Shown one piece after another: positions 27,217 to 34,037 of a DNA stretch of 34,037 nt. The translations under genes were made by a program, and so were the position numbers. Positions within the stretch are counted from its first letter, which is position 1, and each line of letters opens with the position of its first letter. Below the pieces are notes generated by a model. That model did no database searches, was not told the origin of the DNA, and was given only the letters and a program-made list of their open reading frames with translations. Source of the DNA: Gemmatimonadota bacterium (GTDB lineage Bacteria; Latescibacterota; UBA2968; UBA8231); contig PATE01000031.1 of NCBI GenBank assembly GCA_002712305.1, forward strand, positions 13,688 through 47,724, given 5' to 3'.

Positions 27217-28734
27217 CTAGCGCGCAAGAGCCATTCGTTTTGACACCGACAGCAGCCGTTGGTCGTCGGTGGTAAAGTCCATCCTTAGAAAATAGACACC
27301 CGAGGCCACATCCGTGCCCCCGTCGTCCAATCCATTCCATGCCAACTGGTATCTCCCACCGACCGAATGCTCGATGGACCAGGAGCGCACACGCTGCCCA
27401 AGCACGTCCGACAGGATCCCCTCGAGTTGGCCCGCCCCGGGCAGATGATAGGTGATCACCGTGGATGCGTTGAATGGATTGGGATAGTTGTCCTCCACGA
27501 CAAAGCCTTGCGGCACAGTCGATTCACGCAACACAGCGGTGGGCACGCGCCTGCCGATCGTCTGCTCTAGCAGGCTCCACGGCTCGGCGCGGTCGGCCTC
27601 ATAACCGAGAGCCCACATGCCGATGCCACGCAGGCCATGCGACAGGGCCAGATCGAACTTTTTCTGTAGACTACCGGCATCGTCGAACCACACCTGGATC
27701 CACCGACCCGTCTCGAAGTATCGATACCAGGATGTCTGTGACACAGGATCCCACCGGCGACCATGAATCGGTGCGGTTTGCAGCGTTACGCCCAGGTAGG
27801 GATATCCGCCAAACTCGGTCGTCGACGCCCCGGGTTGATCGCCCATCGTCGTCCAGCGGCAACCGTAATACGGCACACCCAGGATGAGTTTGCTCGGGTC
27901 GTCACGGGTGACCTCTCCGTAGTCGCGAGTGTCGGTGATGGTGGTTGTGATATTTCGACTCCCACCGGACAGAGGTGCCGTAGGCCCACTGGTACCACTC
28001 CAGCTGCCGGAAAAGGCATATCCCATGACAAACAGGTAGTCACAACTGGCAGCGACGTCGACGAAGTCCCATCGCGCACTCCAATCGACGGCAGGGCTCG
28101 CGAAACTGACTTCGCTCCCGGGGAGTTCCTGATGCAGATAGTCGGTAAGTTCCCTCAAGAAATCGGCGACCAGACTCGGCCAACCATTTGAGCCGGGACC
28201 CTCGAAGTCGATATTGACGCCATCGGCATTTCCCTCGCGAATCTTGTCGCGAATTGCCCGGTAGAAACGCTGCCGATTCGAAGAACTCTCAAGCAAGGTC
28301 TTCACATCCGCATCACCGAACAGCGTAGCCGTGAGGATGACGCGCACGCCGCTGTTGTGGGCATCGTTGATGAGCGCCGTCCAGGGCCATCCATGATCAT
28401 TCCCCAGACTGCCGTTGGGGTTCACTTCGACAGAAAAGGCGGCGATGTGGGTAAGGAGGCTGAAGTCGATGTGCTCGTAGTAGTCAGAGTTGATCCAATA
28501 GGGTAGAAACCCGAAGACGACCCTTCCCCCCCTCTGGGTGGGACGCGCTGCGGATCCTCGCAACGCCAGGGGCATCCCCCCACCACCGATCAGAGCAGGT
28601 GATGTCGATCGGTCCTGGTTTCGAATCAGATCGGCCTGATGGGGGCTCACAGGTTGGGCGCCTGCGACACGAAGACTCAGCAGCGCGAGGCAGGTTATCC
28701 CGACTCTGGTACGTGACATTCGTAGGACATTCAT
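27217..28734 (-). CDS. Secreted glycoside hydrolase family 18 protein with T9SS/FlgD-like C-terminal domain
   Basis: Signal peptide RVGITCLALLSLRVAGAQ; catalytic DGVNIDFEG; C-terminal NYPNPFNASTVITYHLPGAGQLEGILSDVLGQRVRSW...LAWNGLDDGGTDVASGVYFLRM. Confidence 0.9.
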   Translation of the reverse strand: MNVLRMSRTRVGITCLALLSLRVAGAQPVSPHQADLIRNQDRSTSPALIGGGGMPLALRGSAARPTQRGGRVVFGFLPYWINSDYYEHIDFSLLTHIAAFSVEVNPNGSLGNDHGWPWTALINDAHNSGVRVILTATLFGDADVKTLLESSSNRQRFYRAIRDKIREGNADGVNIDFEGPGSNGWPSLVADFLRELTDYLHQELPGSEVSFASPAVDWSARWDFVDVAASCDYLFVMGYAFSGSWSGTSGPTAPLSGGSRNITTTITDTRDYGEVTRDDPSKLILGVPYYGCRWTTMGDQPGASTTEFGGYPYLGVTLQTAPIHGRRWDPVSQTSWYRYFETGRWIQVWFDDAGSLQKKFDLALSHGLRGIGMWALGYEADRAEPWSLLEQTIGRRVPTAVLRESTVPQGFVVEDNYPNPFNASTVITYHLPGAGQLEGILSDVLGQRVRSWSIEHSVGGRYQLAWNGLDDGGTDVASGVYFLRMDFTTDDQRLLSVSKRMALAR

Positions 28735-28973
28735 GTCCTGCCAATGTACGGCATTCTGAGATGGCGATGCCCTCTCCGACCAGATCTCCCGACATCGGGC
28801 AACCATGCCGGCAGACTGGATTGGACACATGGAGAAAATCGTCTCTCCCTCGGCTGCAGGGATGTGTATCTTTTAGGAAGCCCATAGGGGGCAGGTTCCA
28901 TCTGTCGTCATTGAGATTCATCGCTCGAGAATTATCGTTTCTGCACCCTCTTCACCACTTTTGATCCACCTCA

Positions 28974-29636
28974 TGAGTCGTCGCTCCCACCTTGCTCGCT
29001 GTTGTTAGTCGTGGCTCTGATGGTGTTGGCGATGGTGACCTCGTTACAGGCGGCCTTCAAGCCACCTGTGATTGTGCGTGTCGTTCTCTCGGAGCAGGGC
29101 CGTATCTATTTCATCGACCGTGGACTCGATGCAAACATCAAAGTGGGGGACGTCCTGAATGTCTTCAGGCAACAGACCCGTGCGGGTTCACCTGCTGACC
29201 GGATCCTGATGGGTACCATGGAGATCACCGCCTCTGAGGAAGGCGTTCCCCTTGGTCGCTTCACGGTAGATGCGTCGATCCAGGGCAATCTTCTGATCCA
29301 CATGAAGCTGCCGGTGAAGAACGACCTCGTGCTGCCGAAGCTGAAGATCGACTCCAGTGTCTTGTTCGACCCGGGCGCGGCGACCTTGCTGCTACAGGTT
29401 GTACAGGAAGAGTTGGACAAGGTAGTGCAGTTCGTTCGCGCCTTCAGTCCGTCGAAACTGAGCATCGAGGGTCACACAGACTCCAATGGCGACAACAACG
29501 CCATATGCCCAGAAAAACAGGGACTTCGTCCTATGCCGCCCGTCGCTCTCGTGCACAACCTTCTCACGACTCGGGGCTCTTGGACGGCCTGCAGCACGAC
29601 GTGCCCGCTGAGGTGGCCGTCCTGAGGCCGGTGTGA
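28974..29636 (+). pseudogene. OmpA-like domain envelope protein, apparently multiply frameshifted
   Basis: Longest frame 29002-29625 holds SSVLFDPGAA...LSIEGHTDSNGDNN and then loses OmpA similarity. Residual coding in other frames ends LLDGLQHDVPAEVAVLRPV* with a TGA overlapping the next gene's GTG. Confidence 0.65.
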
Positions 29637-31891
29637 CCAACTTGGTCCGGCCAGTTCCTTCCGACCTACTCCCTGCACAACGCATCTTTTTGCTTGCGGT
29701 CCTACTCCTCTCAGGATTCGCGAACGCCCAGTCGCCACCAAGTGACTGGTCGGCCATCTCGAGCATGGGTGTCATCAATGAGATCGTGCGAATCCAAGAC
29801 ATCGTGTGGGCGGCCACAGATGGCGGAGTGCTACGTTATGACGTGACCAAGCGTAGCTACACTCGTTTCACCCGTGCTGACGGACTGCCGGGCAACGAGG
29901 TCCTCAGTGCCGTATCCGACGCAGATGGCAATCTCTGGTTCGGCACCAACGGCGACGGGTTGAGCAAGTTCGTCGTCTCTGCCAACCGGTTTGAATCGTT
30001 CAGCACATTCCGCGAGTTGGAGCTCAACGACCTTGTCGCTGACGGCGACCATCTCTACGTAGCCAACAACGTCGGTATCAGCCTCTTCCTAATGGACGTG
30101 GAGAGAGTCGCGGAGAACTATCGCCAGTTCGGCTCCCTGCCCCGCGACAGTGCGGTGGCCGCCGTCGCCGTCTTCGGTGGCAGGGTATGGGTGGGCACAG
30201 ACGGTGGTCTGGCTTGGGCCAATCTCGCGGAATCCAACCTGCAGGATCCACAAGCGTGGTCGACGGCTGAACGTGTTGGTAACGTCACCAGTCTGCTGGT
30301 GGCCAGTGACACTCTGTTTGCCGCTGCCGATCGCAGCATATTGCGCTGGGACACGACCCTGAAAAGGTGGCTAACCGAGGTCCCCCTCGGCACCGTCACT
30401 TCCCTGGGAATGTATGACGGCAGCGTGGTAGCGCTCAGGAAGGAGGGCATCTCTCATCGCCTGAGTCGTGGGAACTGGACGACCATACCCTTCTCCGGCA
30501 ACGTGCGCACCCTCTCGCGCGATGGCTCGGCGCTTTGGATCGGGACCTACGAGGGCCTTACCGTTCTCGGCGACGATCAGCCGCCGCCGCTGGGGGACAC
30601 TCCTGCGAATCACTTCTATCAGATGACGCTGTCGGGTGACGGCGATCTATGGGTCGCCAGCATGCCGAACGACCAGACCGTGCCACCCAAGGGTGTCTTT
30701 CAGTTCGACAGGACGCGGTGGTGGGTACATGACCGCACGACGGGCACTCCCTCCGACTTGGCCGTGGCAGTCGAAACGGACCGGTTTGACCAGCTCTGGG
30801 TCGGCACCTGGGCTCACGGCGTGGCCGTCCTCGACACCCAGCGACGGTGGCACCACCTGAACCAATCCAACTCAGTATTGAGGGGCATCACTCAGCCGGA
30901 TGCGCCCACCTTCGTCGTCGTAAGCGATATCGAACGGGACAGACACGGCAACCTGTGGCTCGCCAATGTCCAGGCCGGCCTGGTCGTCATGGATGGATTC
31001 CCGCCCGTGTTGAGCTACCTCAACACACAGCAGATTATCGGCCTTGCACCGGGCCGGGACATGAGCAGACTCGCCATCGGGCCCGATGATCTGAAGTGGA
31101 TCGGCACGCCACAGGACGGCCTCATCATGTTCGATGATGGTGGCACTCCCTTCGAGGGTGGGGATGAGCGTGCCGTGGTCTTGAACACCGGATTCGATCC
31201 GCGCCTCGGCAGTAATCGTGTTACGGCGGTCTACTCCAACGAGGCCGGCGTCGTCTGGATCGGCACCGATAACGGGCTGAACCGGGTCCGTTATCGGTAC
31301 GACAGACTCACAGGGAACTTCGAGATCTCCTCCTGGCGCGAGTATCGACTCCAACATGGGTTGCTCTCGCCTGTGATCACGGACATCGAAGGCGACACGG
31401 AGGGCAACATCTGGGCCGCCACCAAGGGCGGCCTGACCCAGTTGAAGGCGAACGGACTCCTCGTCCTCACTTACACCACGGCCAACAGCCCCCTGATCGA
31501 CAACCGCATCGAATCACTGTTGTACGATAGGGATGAGGGCGAACTGTGGGTCGGTACCTTTGACGGCCTTGCTCGGATCCAGATCAGCGGGGGATCGATA
31601 AAGGCCGCAGCTCCGAATGCATCGGCGTATCCGAATCCTCTGCGTCTCTCGCCCGCCGCCAGCACTCGACTCACCATCAGCGGAATCCCCGAAGGCTCGT
31701 CTGTGAGCATCTTTTCTGTCGACGGGCACCTCGTCCGTCAGCTTGAAGCGTTCTATCGCGAGAACTCAGTGACGTGGGATGGGACGAACGAGGACGGCCG
31801 TGTTGTGAGTTCCGGCGTCTTCTATTACGTCGCCACCGATCTTCAGGGAAGTTCGACTCGCGGGAAATTCGCTGTCATCAGAGATCGATAG
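29633..31891 (+). CDS. Secreted two-component-regulator-type beta-propeller protein with T9SS/FlgD-like C-terminal domain
   Basis: Signal peptide IFLLAVLLLSGFANAQ; repeats such as DADGNLWFGTNGDGLSKF and EAGVVWIGTDNGLNRV; C-terminal AYPNPLRLSP...ISIFSVDGHLVRQL-type...WDGTNEDGRVVSSGVFYYVA. Confidence 0.85.
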   Translation: MTNLVRPVPSDLLPAQRIFLLAVLLLSGFANAQSPPSDWSAISSMGVINEIVRIQDIVWAATDGGVLRYDVTKRSYTRFTRADGLPGNEVLSAVSDADGNLWFGTNGDGLSKFVVSANRFESFSTFRELELNDLVADGDHLYVANNVGISLFLMDVERVAENYRQFGSLPRDSAVAAVAVFGGRVWVGTDGGLAWANLAESNLQDPQAWSTAERVGNVTSLLVASDTLFAAADRSILRWDTTLKRWLTEVPLGTVTSLGMYDGSVVALRKEGISHRLSRGNWTTIPFSGNVRTLSRDGSALWIGTYEGLTVLGDDQPPPLGDTPANHFYQMTLSGDGDLWVASMPNDQTVPPKGVFQFDRTRWWVHDRTTGTPSDLAVAVETDRFDQLWVGTWAHGVAVLDTQRRWHHLNQSNSVLRGITQPDAPTFVVVSDIERDRHGNLWLANVQAGLVVMDGFPPVLSYLNTQQIIGLAPGRDMSRLAIGPDDLKWIGTPQDGLIMFDDGGTPFEGGDERAVVLNTGFDPRLGSNRVTAVYSNEAGVVWIGTDNGLNRVRYRYDRLTGNFEISSWREYRLQHGLLSPVITDIEGDTEGNIWAATKGGLTQLKANGLLVLTYTTANSPLIDNRIESLLYDRDEGELWVGTFDGLARIQISGGSIKAAAPNASAYPNPLRLSPAASTRLTISGIPEGSSVSIFSVDGHLVRQLEAFYRENSVTWDGTNEDGRVVSSGVFYYVATDLQGSSTRGKFAVIRDR

Positions 31892-31908
31892 AGAGCGCGT
31901 ACTTGAGG

Positions 31909-34037
31909 GTGAACCTGAATAGCGTCTTTTTCGCCAGCCTGCTGGCAACCACCCTGTTGTCGACAGCGATGGCAGACGTACGCCTGCTTCGCCAGGAGCC
32001 CGGCATGCTGCGGCTCGCGTATACGGCGGATCGTGCAGAAACGTTGGGTTGCGATCACAAGGTACTCATTGGGATTCCACTGCAGGGAGATGTGTCGCTG
32101 TCCGTCGTCCGAACCACGGTCTCCCCCACCGTGACCGCGGGGCCAGCAGAGGCGCCCTGCCAACAGTCATCACACCCCTCACCGGCATACTTGGGAGCGA
32201 TTGGCTTCCTGCGCGAGCAGCGGGTCGTGGAGGTCTGGTTTTCGCGTGCCGGCCATCACGACCAGACCTTCGAAGAAATTGTCGTCGATCTGAACCTGCC
32301 CACGAGTACGAGCGGCACGCCCGCCCCGCGTCTCGAATCCTTCGCAGAGGAATTGTATTCCGGTGCCATGGTGAACTATGAACAGGCCCGCAGATGGCGC
32401 CGCAGCCAGTATCACGGACGACTCAAACCCGTCACACAGGCCCACGGGCGGCGGCTGAAGCTCAGCCTGAGCCGGACGGGGATCTACAGAATCACAGGAG
32501 AGGATCTGCAGCGGGTGGGAGTAGACCTCAGCCTCATCTCTCCGCCTGAGATCGCGCTTCACTACGGGGGCGGGAGGGCTTTGGCCGCAGCGGTAGGCGC
32601 CTCCTCTGATCACCAGTTGCAGGAGATCGAGATTCTTGTCACCGATGGCGGTGATGGCCGGTTCGACCCGCACGACTCCATCCTCTTCTACGGGGAGTCC
32701 CTTGCTCGCTGGGTCGGCGATCCCAGCACCGGCTTCCAGCATATCCGGCATCCATACTCGGACACCAACGTCTATTGGCTGTCCCTGGGCGCGGGCCAGG
32801 GAGCTGCGCGCGGCCACGTGCAGCCCCCCGTGTCTGGGACACCGTCGATCACGCGGGAAACCCATCGAGTGCGCCTCCACCAGGAGGTGGAGACATCGAC
32901 GACCTATTTCGCTCAGGGCAATATTCAATCAGGTCTGGAGTGGTACTGGAAGGATCTCCGAGCGGGCGACTCGGAGTCCTTCGCACTGTGGATCAGCCGA
33001 CCCGTGTCAGGTCCGACGACCATTCGACTCCGCTTCGTCGCGCGCACCGAGTCCAGTCGACTGTTCAGTGTGAACTGGAACGGCCGGCGCGTCGGCACGG
33101 CAACCTTCGAGGCAGAGGGGCCTCACCTCTTCGAGTTTGCGACTGACCGCGCGCCATTGGATGGGTCAAACGAGCTGACCCTCACAAACAACTCGGGCAG
33201 TCTGAGTCTCTTCGATTGGTATGAGCTCGAGTTCGACCGCCAACTCGAGGCCGAGGACGACGCGCTTTTCTTCCATGCCACAGACACGTCTGGGATCGTC
33301 GAGTATCGACTGAGCGGCTTCAGTGAGCAGCCGCGTCTGTTCGAGGTGTCTGACGGCCTCAAGGAAATCGTCGCCATCACGCACGATCTGACGTCAGGTG
33401 CGGTCGTGTTCCAGGATAGCGCAGGCCCGGCGCGATCATATGTGGCACTCACGCCAGAGAGAATGAGGAATCTGAGTAGAATCGAGACGGTAGACTGGCA
33501 CGATCTCAAACAAGGAGAGGTCTCTGGCGCAGACTACCTGATCATCTCACATGCCGATTTCCTGGATCAAGCTGAGCGGCTGGCTGCGTGGCGCAAGTCG
33601 GACGACCGCTTTGGCCCACCCGTGTCGGCGGCCGTCGTCGATGTACAGGACATCTACAACAGCTTCTCCGGAGGCCTGCTCGATCCAACGGCGATCCGCG
33701 ACTTCGTGAGCCACACGACCTCGAACTGGGATCCGGTGCCGTTCTTCGTGCTGCTTCTTGGCGATGGCAGCTACGATTACAAGAACAACTCGGGCACATC
33801 TACGGGCAATTGGATTCCTCCTTATGAAGACAGGGATCTCACCTACGACGACTGGTACGTTTGTGTCGTGGGCGAGGACGCACTGCCCGACATGGCCATC
33901 GGACGGTTACCTGTGCAGACGGCGACCGACGCTCGAACGATCGTGGACAAGCTGATCGACTACGATTCGAATCTGGAGTTTGGTGACTGGCATGCCCGGG
34001 CACTGATCGTGGCGGATGATACGTACAACGCCGATGA
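31909..34037 (+). CDS. PorU/gingipain-like peptidase C25 family protein (3' end beyond window)
   Basis: Frame open from GTG 31909 (alternative TTG 31903) to the window end, hence missing from the ORF track. Signal peptide VFFASLLATTLLSTAMA; KLSLSRTGIYRITGEDLQRVGVDL; ADYLIISHADFLDQAERLAAWR; FFVLLLGDGSYDYKNN; IPPYEDRDLTYDDWYVCVVGEDALPDMAIGRLPVQTATDARTIVDKLIDYD. Confidence 0.85.
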   Translation, partial: MNLNSVFFASLLATTLLSTAMADVRLLRQEPGMLRLAYTADRAETLGCDHKVLIGIPLQGDVSLSVVRTTVSPTVTAGPAEAPCQQSSHPSPAYLGAIGFLREQRVVEVWFSRAGHHDQTFEEIVVDLNLPTSTSGTPAPRLESFAEELYSGAMVNYEQARRWRRSQYHGRLKPVTQAHGRRLKLSLSRTGIYRITGEDLQRVGVDLSLISPPEIALHYGGGRALAAAVGASSDHQLQEIEILVTDGGDGRFDPHDSILFYGESLARWVGDPSTGFQHIRHPYSDTNVYWLSLGAGQGAARGHVQPPVSGTPSITRETHRVRLHQEVETSTTYFAQGNIQSGLEWYWKDLRAGDSESFALWISRPVSGPTTIRLRFVARTESSRLFSVNWNGRRVGTATFEAEGPHLFEFATDRAPLDGSNELTLTNNSGSLSLFDWYELEFDRQLEAEDDALFFHATDTSGIVEYRLSGFSEQPRLFEVSDGLKEIVAITHDLTSGAVVFQDSAGPARSYVALTPERMRNLSRIETVDWHDLKQGEVSGADYLIISHADFLDQAERLAAWRKSDDRFGPPVSAAVVDVQDIYNSFSGGLLDPTAIRDFVSHTTSNWDPVPFFVLLLGDGSYDYKNNSGTSTGNWIPPYEDRDLTYDDWYVCVVGEDALPDMAIGRLPVQTATDARTIVDKLIDYDSNLEFGDWHARALIVADDTYNAD

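Noticed and set aside
1-34037. CRISPR array, transposon, prophage or toxin-antitoxin module
   Set aside because: No regularly spaced direct repeats, transposase, integrase or phage structural ORFs seen; the MazG proteins are NTP-PPases and not MazEF toxin components.

Overview
The window is 34 kb of gene-dense, moderately GC-rich bacterial chromosome with no rRNA or tRNA genes, CRISPR array, transposase or phage module that I could recognise. From left to right it holds: (i) an operon of an IMPase-like phosphatase (5'-truncated), a DHDPS-family aldolase and a PLP aminotransferase; (ii) a 940-aa ASH/HYDIN-repeat secreted protein; (iii) a 740-nt intergenic region with a near-consensus promoter and an unannotated small ORF; (iv) a LytR_C protein, RsfS and MtnA; (v) a cell-elongation cluster of SPOR protein, SLT+4xLysM lipoprotein, MreD, PBP2, RodA and TPR protein; (vi) a truncated NtrC-type remnant with a Fis HTH and an RlmI-like methyltransferase; (vii) on the minus strand, an amidohydrolase, an orphan ParA, a 43-aa membrane ORF preceded by a strongly structured RNA, and a short RpoD-type sigma factor; (viii) two adjacent MazG-superfamily pyrophosphohydrolases; (ix) a FapA/DUF342 protein with a pseudo-receiver-GAF protein lacking the phospho-acceptor Asp; (x) a DUF4091 protein; (xi) a frameshifted 'SGGAxGAE' protein and a GH18 protein with a T9SS-like C-terminal domain; (xii) a multiply frameshifted OmpA-like gene, a beta-propeller protein with a T9SS-like CTD, and the start of a PorU/gingipain-like C25 peptidase. 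The short RpoD plus T9SS-type features suggest a member of the FCB group or a related candidate phylum (inference). The best leads are the structured RNA with its small membrane ORF, the Asp-to-Asn pseudo-receiver paired with FapA, the headless sigma54-activator remnant, tandem CRP-like palindromes, and the decaying OmpA gene inside a T9SS-linked locus.
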